From positions 1-64,000 of the forward strand of contig CAIVDS010000058.1 of NCBI GenBank assembly GCA_903904685.1: a stretch of DNA of 64,000 nt, written 5' to 3'. The stretch is from an uncultured Verrucomicrobiota bacterium (GTDB lineage: Bacteria > Verrucomicrobiota > Verrucomicrobiia > Opitutales > Opitutaceae). Shown here in pieces: positions 9,105 through 16,933 of the stretch (positions within the stretch are counted from its first letter, which is position 1; each line of letters opens with the position of its first letter). Under the pieces are notes generated by a model. It ran no database searches and was not told the origin of the DNA. It saw only the letters and a program-made list of their open reading frames with translations. The translations under genes and the position numbers were made by a program.

Positions 9105-9557
9105 CTAACGAGTCGAACACACCACGCCATCGCAACCAAGGGCGAGCTGGGCGCTGCACTGCGTGTATTCCATCAGCTCGATACGGTTCCCGTCGGGGTC
9201 GGCGAGCCAGGCTTGGAACGAGCCATCGAGGCCGGTGCGGATTTCGCCTACGTCGACGCCGCGGGCGATGAGGCTTTCTCGGAACGCCGCGAGGCCGGTG
9301 ACCTCGAAACAGAAATGACCGTAGCGATTGCCTACGGTGAGCGGCGCAGGTTCGCCACCCCACTGGCGGGCGGCGAGCTGCTGATCGAAGAACTCGAGGA
9401 AGGTCGTGTCGCCGGCCGCGATGTAGATCCCGAAGATGGACTGGTCGGCGGCGGCGAAACGGAATTTCACAGCGAGGCCCAGGCTGTCGCGGTAAAAAGC
9501 GGTGATGCGATCAAGGTTATTCGTGGTGAAACAGAGGTGGGCGAGGTGACGGATCAT
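9105..9557 (-). CDS. VOC (glyoxalase/bleomycin resistance) family protein
   Basis: A 150-residue vicinal-oxygen-chelate protein. Two beta-alpha-beta-beta-beta halves are visible: HLAHLCFTTNNLDRITAFYR with DTTFLEFFDQ, and YGHFCFEVTGLAAF with FLADPDGN-like WLADPDGNRIELMEY. Metal ligands expected at His5 or His8, Glu55, His80 and Glu near 127 are plausible, so a small metalloenzyme such as a lyase or isomerase is likely; the substrate cannot be told. Its ATG overlaps the stop of the remnant frame at 9554-9718 (ATGA), so it may once have been the distal gene of the sialidase-eda-kdgK unit. Confidence 0.8.
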   Translation of the reverse strand: MIRHLAHLCFTTNNLDRITAFYRDSLGLAVKFRFAAADQSIFGIYIAAGDTTFLEFFDQQLAARQWGGEPAPLTVGNRYGHFCFEVTGLAAFRESLIARGVDVGEIRTGLDGSFQAWLADPDGNRIELMEYTQCSAQLALGCDGVVCSTR

Positions 9558-9718
9558 AAGAGGGAATAGGTGGCTTGCCGTTGCCGGAGATGTGAAGGTT
9601 GATGCTCTATCAACGATCTGACCATGTCGGATGTCCTAGTTGATTCGATCAGGTACTCATCGACCGAGAGCTGCAGGCCGATGTCGATGGGGATGACGGT
9701 GGACGTGGTGGCAGACAT
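9554..9718 (-). pseudogene. Remnant of a glycosidase-like gene (N-terminus only)
   Basis: A 54-codon frame starts 13 bases after the kdgK stop. Its first 24 residues, including IDIGLQLSVDEYLIES, resemble the conserved start (IDIG.QLFVDDYLIE type) of a large glycosidase/sialidase-like protein family common in Planctomycetes and Verrucomicrobia, recalled from memory. After about residue 25 the similarity is lost and the frame soon stops, so roughly 300 or more residues are missing. Its TGA overlaps the ATG of the VOC gene, probably a junction left by an internal deletion. Confidence 0.5.
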
Positions 9719-9731
9719 GGATGGTCGCAAC

Positions 9732-10814
9732 TCAGCGCACGACGCGGCCCGAGCCGTCGCCGTTCATCAGGTTCTCCACTTCGGCGCGGCTGACGAAATT
9801 GATGTCGCCCGGGATGGAGTGCGCGAGGCAGGAGGCGGCGGTGCCGAAGGCGAGGGCGGTGGCCGGATCGTCGAGTCCCGGCGTTTGCAGCGCGTAGAGG
9901 TAGCCACCGGCGAAGGCGTCGCCGGCGCCGAGGCGATCCACGATGGTGTGCATCGCATATGGCTTGTAACTGCCATCGGAATACGGGGCTCGGATCACGC
10001 GGTCTGTGGCGGGATCGTAGAGGAGGGAACCGATGTCGTTGTGTGATGCCGAGTGGCTTTCGCGCAAAGTGAAGACGACTTGCTTAAGATGAGGATGCGC
10101 CCGGGAGATCGTTCGGGCAGCTTTGTCGACGGCGGCCTGATCGGTGTCGCGGGAGCGGTCCCATGAAATATTGAGCACATCGAAGGCCTGGTCGGGGTTT
10201 GTGAGCACTACGTCAACGTGAGGCATGAGTTCCCCCATGACGCGGCGGGCGAGGGCACGTGCGGGTGTGCCTGGTTCCCAGTTCCAGAGCCTGGCGCGAA
10301 AGTTGAGATCGCAGCACACGGTGACCCCGCGGGCGCGAGCTTCCTTGGCGGCTTTTAGTGTCGCGGTGGCGGCAATGGGCGAAAGTGCAGGGCTGATGCC
10401 GGAGATGACCAGCCACGAGGCGTCGGCGAGGATACGATCCCAGTCGTAGGCGTCACCGGGGGTGAGGCTGAAGCTTGAGTATTCGCGATCGTAGAGCACG
10501 GAGCCGGGGCGCTGGGCGACGCCGGTCTCGATGAAATATTGCGGCATGCGGCCGGTGTCGGTGCGGAGGATGGCGGAGGTGTCGACGCCGAAGCCCGCGA
10601 GAAACCCGACGCAGGCGTCGCCGAGGATGTTGCGGGGTAGGGCGGTGACAAAACGGCTGCGGGCACCCAGCAAGGAAATCGACGCGGCGATGTTGGATTC
10701 GGCGCCGGCAAAGGCGGCGTCGAGGGTGCCCGGAAGGCATTGCCGCACCCGTTGATGGCCGGGCGCGGATAGTCGCGTCATGATCTCGCCGAAGGTGACG
10801 ACGACTTTTTTCAC
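9732..10814 (-). CDS. kdgK: 2-keto-3-deoxygluconate kinase (PfkB family)
   Basis: A 361-residue PfkB-family sugar kinase phosphorylating 2-keto-3-deoxygluconate to KDPG. It starts with VKKVVVTFGEIMTRLSAPG, the typical KdgK opening, and carries the C-terminal ATP/anion-hole motif DRLGAGDAFAGGYLYAL. The start is GTG at 10812-10814, sharing bases with the eda stop (GTGA overlap), which implies translational coupling. An upstream in-frame ATG at 10880 would read through 22 codons of eda without family similarity. Together with eda it turns uronate-derived KDG into pyruvate and glyceraldehyde-3-phosphate. Confidence 0.9.
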   Translation of the reverse strand: MKKVVVTFGEIMTRLSAPGHQRVRQCLPGTLDAAFAGAESNIAASISLLGARSRFVTALPRNILGDACVGFLAGFGVDTSAILRTDTGRMPQYFIETGVAQRPGSVLYDREYSSFSLTPGDAYDWDRILADASWLVISGISPALSPIAATATLKAAKEARARGVTVCCDLNFRARLWNWEPGTPARALARRVMGELMPHVDVVLTNPDQAFDVLNISWDRSRDTDQAAVDKAARTISRAHPHLKQVVFTLRESHSASHNDIGSLLYDPATDRVIRAPYSDGSYKPYAMHTIVDRLGAGDAFAGGYLYALQTPGLDDPATALAFGTAASCLAHSIPGDINFVSRAEVENLMNGDGSGRVVR

Positions 10815-11476
10815 TTGGGCTGGCGGTACTGGCGGACGATCTCGGAGGCGCGTTTGGCACGGGCAGTGATACCGGCCCAATCCTTGGCCTGAATGAGTTC
10901 GCGCGGGGCGAGCCAGGAACCACCGATAGCCGCGACGGATTTTTCACCGAGATAGTTGGCCATGGTCTGCTCGGTGAGTCCGCCGAGCGGAATGTATTTG
11001 AGCCCGAGGTGAGCGTAGGGGGCCGATATGCTTTTCAGGTAGGCGAGTCCGCCGCTTGGTTCCGCCGGGAAGAGCTTGAGCAAATTGGCACCGTGTTCGA
11101 GCGCGGCCTCGATGTCGCTGGGGGTGGCGATGCCGGGGCCGAAGGGAATGCTCTGGGCTTCGGCGGCGGACATCACGCGGTGGCTGGTGCCGGGCGCCAC
11201 GGCGAAGTCGGCGCCGGCGGCCTTGACTTGGGCGACCTGCGCGGGAGTGAGCACGGTGCCGGCGCCCACGAGAAGATTAGGGAAGTACCTTTTGATTTCC
11301 TTCAGCGCCTCGATGCCGGCGGCGGTGCGCAACGTGAGTTCGATGGAGGTTATGCCGCCGGCTTGAAGAGCCTCGGCGACGGGGGCGGCGTCCTCCTTGC
11401 GGTCAATGACGAGAACGGCGATCACGCCGCCGGTTTCAATAGTGGACAACAGGGCTTGGTTGAATGCGATGCTCAT
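10811..11476 (-). CDS. eda: KDPG/KHG aldolase
   Basis: A 221-residue class I aldolase cleaving 2-keto-3-deoxy-6-phosphogluconate to pyruvate and glyceraldehyde-3-phosphate (Entner-Doudoroff and uronate pathways). Family features are the catalytic Glu in SIELTLRT, the GAGTVLTPAQV block and the Schiff-base lysine in LLKLFPAEPSGG. The usual length is 200-220. It sits between the sialidase-like gene and kdgK. No edd is seen, so the pair more likely serves uronate or KDG catabolism than glucose. Confidence 0.93.
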   Translation of the reverse strand: MSIAFNQALLSTIETGGVIAVLVIDRKEDAAPVAEALQAGGITSIELTLRTAAGIEALKEIKRYFPNLLVGAGTVLTPAQVAQVKAAGADFAVAPGTSHRVMSAAEAQSIPFGPGIATPSDIEAALEHGANLLKLFPAEPSGGLAYLKSISAPYAHLGLKYIPLGGLTEQTMANYLGEKSVAAIGGSWLAPRELIQAKDWAGITARAKRASEIVRQYRQPK

Positions 11477-11494
11477 GGGTAAGGTGGAATATTC

Positions 11495-12607
11495 TCAGAC
11501 GCCGCCCTTGCTGACAATGCGTTTTAAGAAACTGCCTGCGCTGCCTGGCGAACTAGCCAGCACGTCGGCCTCGGTGAAGCCCGCAAGTAAGATCTCTTTT
11601 GCGGCGTGGCGCTCGCGGTCGTAGATCACGAAAATGCGGCCATCGGCAAGGATGGTCGCGTCGGGATAGGAGACGTCGGCACGCTCGTCGAGCAGCAGGT
11701 GGGAGGACCAGGTGAGGCCGTCGTCATCAGACAAAGAGGCGGTCAGATGCGAGCGTCCGGTGAAGTTGAGGTGATTGATAAGAAGCAACCGTCCATTCGG
11801 TCCGGGCAGACGGTGCAGATGAAAACGCGAACCGGGTCCGGCGATCGCTGCAGGCATGCCGGGCGTCCAGGTTGCGCCGCCATCGGTCGAGGTGCTTTGG
11901 CCGATGCCGTATTGCGTGCGCACCAGCATCCACAGCGAACCGTCGCGCCGCTCGACCACCATGTGCTCGTCGAAGGTGCGGAACGGCACGTCGGAGCCAC
12001 CGCGCCGTTGGAAGCTGCGGCCCTCGTCCGTGGAAACGTAGAGATTGGACAACGCCTCGGGCTGGAGTTCGGGAAGCTTCGGTTCGACGTTGCCCCAACC
12101 GGAAATGGGGAGCAGCCATTCGCCGTTGGCTCGGACGATCGGCTTGTTCATCATCACGCCGTCAGCGATGCGGGACGGAGCAGTCCAGATTGGGATGGAC
12201 GCGTCGGGCGCATCGCAGCGGATGAACCAGACGCCGCCGCGACCATTCCACGTGCGCCATTGAGGGAGGCGCTGGCAAAAACTCTGCGACCAGAAAAACC
12301 AGAGGCGACCGAGTGGATCGGCCCACACCACCGGATCAAACGCGCGGACGAGTCCGGGCGGATCGATGACCAGCAGAGGCTCCGACCAGGTGAGACCGCA
12401 ATCTTCACTGCGGACGAGCAGCACATGGTTGTCGGGTCCCTCGATGTCACCGCCGCTATACCACGTTGCATAGAGGCGTCCGCCGACGGTCCGTTCAATC
12501 CCCGGGATGCCCTGCCACAGGCGTTTCGAAGAGGCATAGCATTTTCCCGGAGTGAGATTCAGCGTAGGTATGGTGAGTGAGAGGGTGTGGAGATTATCCA
12601 AGGGCAT
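11495..12607 (-). CDS. Sialidase-like (BNR repeat) glycosidase
   Basis: A 370-residue six-bladed propeller protein. Asp-box (SxDxGxxW) motifs are visible in VRSEDCGLTWSEP, VSTDEGRSFQRR, TSTDGGATWTPG and LSDDDGLTWSSH. The N-terminus GIPGIERTVGGRLYATWYSG matches the start of the sialidase-like superfamily. No signal peptide is present, so it acts in the cytosol. True sialidase activity is not secure: in uronate loci such proteins have other glycosidase or hydratase activities. It is first gene of the unit leading to eda and kdgK, which suggests release of a KDG-yielding sugar. Confidence 0.75.
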   Translation of the reverse strand: MPLDNLHTLSLTIPTLNLTPGKCYASSKRLWQGIPGIERTVGGRLYATWYSGGDIEGPDNHVLLVRSEDCGLTWSEPLLVIDPPGLVRAFDPVVWADPLGRLWFFWSQSFCQRLPQWRTWNGRGGVWFIRCDAPDASIPIWTAPSRIADGVMMNKPIVRANGEWLLPISGWGNVEPKLPELQPEALSNLYVSTDEGRSFQRRGGSDVPFRTFDEHMVVERRDGSLWMLVRTQYGIGQSTSTDGGATWTPGMPAAIAGPGSRFHLHRLPGPNGRLLLINHLNFTGRSHLTASLSDDDGLTWSSHLLLDERADVSYPDATILADGRIFVIYDRERHAAKEILLAGFTEADVLASSPGSAGSFLKRIVSKGGV

Positions 12608-12693
12608 AAATGAGGATCGTTGCAGGGCAATCTGCGGAGCCTGCGAGACAGAGTGAGCTTATTACATATTCCCATATAACAGGACCAGTGAGT

Positions 12694-12723
12694 AATATCC
12701 TGGCACATAATCCATACAGTCAA
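12694..12723 (-). promoter_or_regulatory. Candidate sigma-70 promoter for the sialidase-like/eda/kdgK unit
   Basis: On the minus strand TTGACT (12718-12723) and GATATT (12694-12699) are separated by 18 bases, some 80 bases before the ATG at 12607. The intergenic region (12608-12795) also holds the imperfect inverted repeat CAGGA...TCCTG at 12680-12702, a possible operator shared with the divergent phosphorylase gene. Confidence 0.35.
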
Positions 12724-12795
12724 AGGCGGCTTGGCCGTTGCGGAAGGTGTTTTTATTGTCACCTCTCCTCTTTCGCATACCCCGGTTATTTTTTG

Positions 12796-14550
12796 ATGAA
12801 CGCTTCCCGCGAGTCGCCACGGTTATCAGTTGCTCCCAGTCTTCCTCGATCGGCGGAGGAGGTTGGTGCGTCCATTACGGCGCGTTTGCACCGGCTCTAT
12901 CCGGCGACGATCGCGGTCCCTCTGGCCGATGAATTGATCGCGCTTGCCGGGCGCTACCGTGGACAGGTGGCACCTGCGGCCAAAGGCTGGTCAGAGCGTG
13001 ATGTTTTTCTTATCACGTATGGCGATACGATTCTTGGCAATGGTCGCACGCCGTTGCAGGCGCTTGGCGACTTTTTGCGGGCGAACCTCGGCTCCGCCGT
13101 GAGCATGGTTCACCTGCTGCCTCATTTTCCATTTTCCAGCGACGACGGGTTTTCCGTCATCGATTACCGAACGGTTCGCAAAGATCTGGGTGGTTGGCCG
13201 GATGTAGCCGCTCTGGCGCATGATTACCGCCTGGTCTTCGATGCGGTTGTGAACCATGCGTCTCAGCATAGCGCCTACATCAAGGGGCACTGCTCCGGCG
13301 ATCCCGCCTGCAAAGACTTCGCGGTGGCGATCCCTCCGGGCACGGACACCTCAAAGGTTCTCCGCACCCGCAACCTGCCGCTGCTGCATCCCTACGAGAC
13401 CGTGCGCGGTACCGAGATGCTATGGACGACTTTCTCGGCGGATCAGGTAGACCTTAATTTCAGGAACCCGCGCGTGCTGGTCGAAATCACCGACATCCTG
13501 TTTTTTTATGCGAAACATGGGGCGTCCATGCTCCGTCTCGACGCGATTCCCTACCTATGGAAGGAACTCGGCACCTCTTGCGCGCACCTCCCGCAGACGC
13601 ACGAGGTCATCAAGCTCTGGCGCGACCTCTTCGACCTTGCCGCGCCGCACATGCTGCTGCTCACCGAGACCAACGTTCCTCACAAGGAGAACATCAGCTA
13701 TTTTGGTGATCGCGGCGACGAGGCTCAGATCATTTACAATTTTTCCCTCCCGCCGCTCCTGCTCTGGAGCCTGCACTCCGGCAATGCGGAGATTCTCACC
13801 CGCTGGGCCGCGACGCTCGATTACATCGGCCCCCGCGCCACCTATCTTAACATCACCGCGACCCACGACGGTATCGGCATGCGGCCGACCGAGGGCATCC
13901 TCTCCGAGGCGCAGCGCCAGGAGTTGTGCGATCTCGCGAAACGCCATGGCGGCGACATCACCGGCAAGCGCAACGCCGATGGTTCGGTGTCCGTCTACGA
14001 GTTGAACGTGACTTATTTCGACGCGATCAACGACCCTGCGGGGACGCGCTCCATTGACACCCAGATTGATCGCTTCGTGCTTTCGCAGACCGTGCCGATG
14101 GCGCTCATGGGTATTCCGGCGTTCTACCTGCCGTCGCTCCTCGGCTCGCGCAACGATTACGACCTCGTCCGCCGGACGGGACGCGCACGCAGCGTCAACC
14201 GTTCCTCTCTTGACGCGGACATTCTTGCCCGAGAGCTCGCCGAGCCGTCCTCCCTGCGAGCCCGCGTGTTGCCGCGTCTCCGTCACCTGATGGAGGTTCA
14301 CTCCACGTTGAGCGCATTCCACCCCGATTCCGCGCAAAGCATCCCCGAGTTTGGCGCATCCCTTTTCGCCGTTCGTCGCGATAACAAGGATACAGGGCAG
14401 ACGGTCCTGGCAGTTCACAACGTAGGCGAATCTCCCGCGTCGTTCGATCTGCCCGCCGGTCGCTGGCGTGAAGCCATCACCGGTGACTTCTCCTCCGGTC
14501 TGGCAACCCTGCCGCCCTACGCCGTCCGCTGGTTCGTGCGGCAGTCCTGA
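12796..14550 (+). CDS. GH13 subfamily 18 sugar phosphorylase (sucrose/glucosylglycerate phosphorylase-like)
   Basis: A 584-residue alpha-amylase-superfamily phosphorylase. Conserved regions are VFDAVVNHASQHS, MLRLDAIPYLWKELG (nucleophile Asp249), LLTETNVPHKENISYFG (acid/base Glu291) and NITATHDGIG (Asp358). These match sucrose phosphorylase-type enzymes that split a glucoside with phosphate to glucose-1-phosphate. The YELNVTYFDA block and the length are nearer the glucosylglycerate/YcjM-like clade than Leuconostoc-type sucrose phosphorylase. There is no signal peptide once the ATG before NASRESPRL is used; the 62 codons open upstream lack similarity. Divergent from the sialidase-like unit and first of the plus-strand sugar genes. 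Confidence 0.88.
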   Translation: MNASRESPRLSVAPSLPRSAEEVGASITARLHRLYPATIAVPLADELIALAGRYRGQVAPAAKGWSERDVFLITYGDTILGNGRTPLQALGDFLRANLGSAVSMVHLLPHFPFSSDDGFSVIDYRTVRKDLGGWPDVAALAHDYRLVFDAVVNHASQHSAYIKGHCSGDPACKDFAVAIPPGTDTSKVLRTRNLPLLHPYETVRGTEMLWTTFSADQVDLNFRNPRVLVEITDILFFYAKHGASMLRLDAIPYLWKELGTSCAHLPQTHEVIKLWRDLFDLAAPHMLLLTETNVPHKENISYFGDRGDEAQIIYNFSLPPLLLWSLHSGNAEILTRWAATLDYIGPRATYLNITATHDGIGMRPTEGILSEAQRQELCDLAKRHGGDITGKRNADGSVSVYELNVTYFDAINDPAGTRSIDTQIDRFVLSQTVPMALMGIPAFYLPSLLGSRNDYDLVRRTGRARSVNRSSLDADILARELAEPSSLRARVLPRLRHLMEVHSTLSAFHPDSAQSIPEFGASLFAVRRDNKDTGQTVLAVHNVGESPASFDLPAGRWREAITGDFSSGLATLPPYAVRWFVRQS

Positions 14551-14585
14551 TATTTCCAAGTTCAAAACATCCGGTCCCAAAAAAC

Positions 14586-15410
14586 ATGATTCTCCCCCGC
14601 ACTCTTTTTCTTGCACTTGCCGCGCTTGCCAGCGTGTGCGTGTTGCCATTGGCAGTTCAGGCAAACTCCACCGACGGGGTGCGTGTGTTTGTGTGCGGGC
14701 ACAGCTTTCACCAGTTCATCGACCAGCCGCTGGAGGCCCTGGCTATCGAAGCCGGGCACGCCGGGCATCGCACCGTCGGGAAACTTTTCATCGGCGGTTC
14801 GCGCCCCATCCAGATATGGGATCTGCCTGACGAGAAAAACACGGCGAAAAGCATCCTCAGGGCGGGGGGTGTGGACGTGTTCACGCTGTCGCCCCATGAG
14901 GAGGTGCCCGATCGTGGCATCGACCTCTACGCCGATCTCGCGTTCGAGCACAACCCCGCTGTTCGCGTGCTCCTGCAAGTATCGTGGAGTCAAATGACGA
15001 TGGAGCATCCCGACCCTGAGTTCTGGCGGCAGCGAGCCGAGGACTACATGGCCCGTTTGCGGACCCAAGCCCGGTCCATCAACGCCCGGTATGGTCGTGA
15101 CTTTGTTTATCTGGTGCCTGCCGGCCCTGCGCTGCTGGCCTTATGGGAGCAAATACAAGCCGGCAAGATTCCCGGGGTGACCGATGTCCAGTCGCTGTTC
15201 AGTGACAAAGCGCTTCATCCGTCGCCCATCCTGAAGAATCTGATTTCCTACTGTTGGTTTGCCGCCGTCTACCATGAAAGCCCCGTCGGACTAAAGGCAT
15301 TGGACGGCCAGGTGCCTGCGAACGTTGACCGCGTGCTGCAGCAAATCGCCTGGGCTGCCGTCACCGCCGAGCCCATGGGCGGCGTTTTCCCGCCGACCAG
15401 CAAATTATGA
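14586..15410 (+). CDS. Secreted SGNH-hydrolase-like protein
   Basis: A 274-residue protein with a clear signal peptide (ILPRTLFLALAALASVCVL, cleavage near AVQA-NS). Just after it comes VFVCGHSFHQF, in which Ser of GHS sits where the SGNH nucleophile is expected, and near the C-terminus DKALHPSPILKNL could supply the Asp/His pair. The block 2 Gly and block 3 Asn are not obvious, so it is a divergent family member, perhaps a periplasmic carbohydrate esterase or a non-catalytic relative. It begins 36 bases after the phosphorylase and is followed by two further secreted-protein frames. Confidence 0.7.
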   Translation: MILPRTLFLALAALASVCVLPLAVQANSTDGVRVFVCGHSFHQFIDQPLEALAIEAGHAGHRTVGKLFIGGSRPIQIWDLPDEKNTAKSILRAGGVDVFTLSPHEEVPDRGIDLYADLAFEHNPAVRVLLQVSWSQMTMEHPDPEFWRQRAEDYMARLRTQARSINARYGRDFVYLVPAGPALLALWEQIQAGKIPGVTDVQSLFSDKALHPSPILKNLISYCWFAAVYHESPVGLKALDGQVPANVDRVLQQIAWAAVTAEPMGGVFPPTSKL

Positions 15411-15562
15411 TCATCCGGCGACCACCGTTTGTGCTGGAATTTCTGTTAACTTGCGCGTTTGCGGTCGCGGCTCGGGGCGATGTCACATCGGCGGATTTTG
15501 GCCTGCATCCGGTGGCCCCAACTGGACCGCCGCACCGCTTCGGGCTGGATGCCCATCATTAG
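15407..15562 (+). CDS. Small predicted secreted peptide (51 residues), possibly truncated gene
   Basis: The ATG overlaps the TGA of the preceding gene (ATGA), a coupling arrangement. The frame codes for 51 residues: an N-terminal basic-hydrophobic stretch resembling a signal peptide (FVLEFLLTCAFAVAARGD), then a short Pro/His-containing tail ending GLDAHH. No family is recognised. It may be the 5' end of a larger secreted-protein gene that has lost its body, or a real small exported peptide. The next gene starts 16 bases downstream. Confidence 0.4.
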   Translation: MIIRRPPFVLEFLLTCAFAVAARGDVTSADFGLHPVAPTGPPHRFGLDAHH

Positions 15563-15577
15563 TTTTCACTTTTTACC

Positions 15578-16843
15578 ATGATACCCGTCAATCCTCACCT
15601 ACGTTCCTCGTTCTTCGCCTTGGTCCTCGCGCTTGCCGCGATTCCTTCGCTGCCAGCCGCTTCTATCCTTCGCTCCGGCGACCTCGTGGCCGTCTGCGGC
15701 GACTCCATCACCGAGCAAAAACTCTATTCACTCTACATCGAGCAATACCTGTTACTATGCCAGCCGGCCGACAATCTGATGGCTATGCAGTTCGGGTGGG
15801 GAGGGGAGCGCGCCTCGGGTTTTCTGGCGCGTGTCGATAATGATGTCCTAACCTTCAAGCCCACCGTCGTCACCACATGCTACGGCATGAACGACGGCAA
15901 CTATGCCCCCGTGAACCCGGGCACACTCGATGGCTACCGCAAGGCCATGACTGACTCCGTGCGCAAGTTGAAGGCCGGTGGCGTGCGCGCCATCATCGTC
16001 GGCACGCCCGGCATCGTCGACACGGTCGCATTCAGACGTCCAGGCGCCGATGCTATCACCTATAACGCGACGCTGTCCGCCCTCGCGGGCGTGGCTCGCG
16101 AAGTTGCGCAATCCGAGAACGTGCTTTTTGCCGATGTCTACACTCCTATGATGGCCTCCATGCTCAAGGCCAGGACGGTGCTCGGCGAGGGTTACAAGAT
16201 CGCTCCCGATGGCGTGCATCCGTTTCCCGGCGCGCACCTCGCCATGGCTTACGCCTTTCTTAAGGCGATGGATGTGAATGGTGACATCGGCACGCTCACC
16301 GTGGACTACTCGGGCAACCGCGCGGTCGGCAGTTCCGGTCATCGCGTGATCAGCTACGCTCAAGGCGTCCTTCGCGTCGAGTCCACGCGGTATCCCTATT
16401 GCTTCATTGGCAAGCCCGACGGCAACGACACGCTGGCGATGAGCGCTTTCCTGCCGTTCAATGAGGAGCTCAATCGCTACCGGCTAGTGGTGCAAAATGC
16501 GCCGGCCCGCACCCGCATCACTTGGGGCGTCGCCAGCAAGGAGTTCACCGCCGCCCAACTCGCCGTCGGCATCAATCTCGCCGCCGAGTTCCCGGAGAAC
16601 CCCTTCAGCGAACCGTTTGCCGCCGCGACCAAGGTCATGCAGGACCAGCAGGTGTTCGAAACGAACGGCATCAAAAACATGCTCAATCCCTTGGCCCGAT
16701 GGAGCCTCGTGATTCCTGAAGGTGTCGGACACATCGCGGCGCTTCGCGATTTGATCATTGCCAAGAGCGAGGCCGTCCGCGCCTCCACCCGCGCCGCGAT
16801 CAGGCCGGTCGCGCACGAAATCAAAATCGAGGCCGTTCAGTAA
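15578..16843 (+). CDS. Secreted SGNH/GDSL hydrolase (probable carbohydrate esterase)
   Basis: A 421-residue protein with a signal peptide (SSFFALVLALAAIPSLPAAS). The SGNH catalytic blocks are complete: block I VCGDSIT (Ser nucleophile), block II Gly in QFGWGGERA, block III CYGMNDG (Asn) and block V DGVHPFPGAH (Asp/His). The domain covers about residues 30-235; the remaining 180 residues are an accessory domain of unknown fold. Rhamnogalacturonan or xylan acetylesterase-type activity in the periplasm or outside is plausible from context and family, but the substrate is not shown by the sequence. Confidence 0.85.
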   Translation: MIPVNPHLRSSFFALVLALAAIPSLPAASILRSGDLVAVCGDSITEQKLYSLYIEQYLLLCQPADNLMAMQFGWGGERASGFLARVDNDVLTFKPTVVTTCYGMNDGNYAPVNPGTLDGYRKAMTDSVRKLKAGGVRAIIVGTPGIVDTVAFRRPGADAITYNATLSALAGVAREVAQSENVLFADVYTPMMASMLKARTVLGEGYKIAPDGVHPFPGAHLAMAYAFLKAMDVNGDIGTLTVDYSGNRAVGSSGHRVISYAQGVLRVESTRYPYCFIGKPDGNDTLAMSAFLPFNEELNRYRLVVQNAPARTRITWGVASKEFTAAQLAVGINLAAEFPENPFSEPFAAATKVMQDQQVFETNGIKNMLNPLARWSLVIPEGVGHIAALRDLIIAKSEAVRASTRAAIRPVAHEIKIEAVQ

Positions 16844-16933
16844 CCCTTGCTCGGTGGAATCGTCCTTCCCTCGGCCTCTCTCGATGTTCCGACGGCGGCT
16901 GTTTTCTGCTTTTCCAATACAATCCAATACTCG

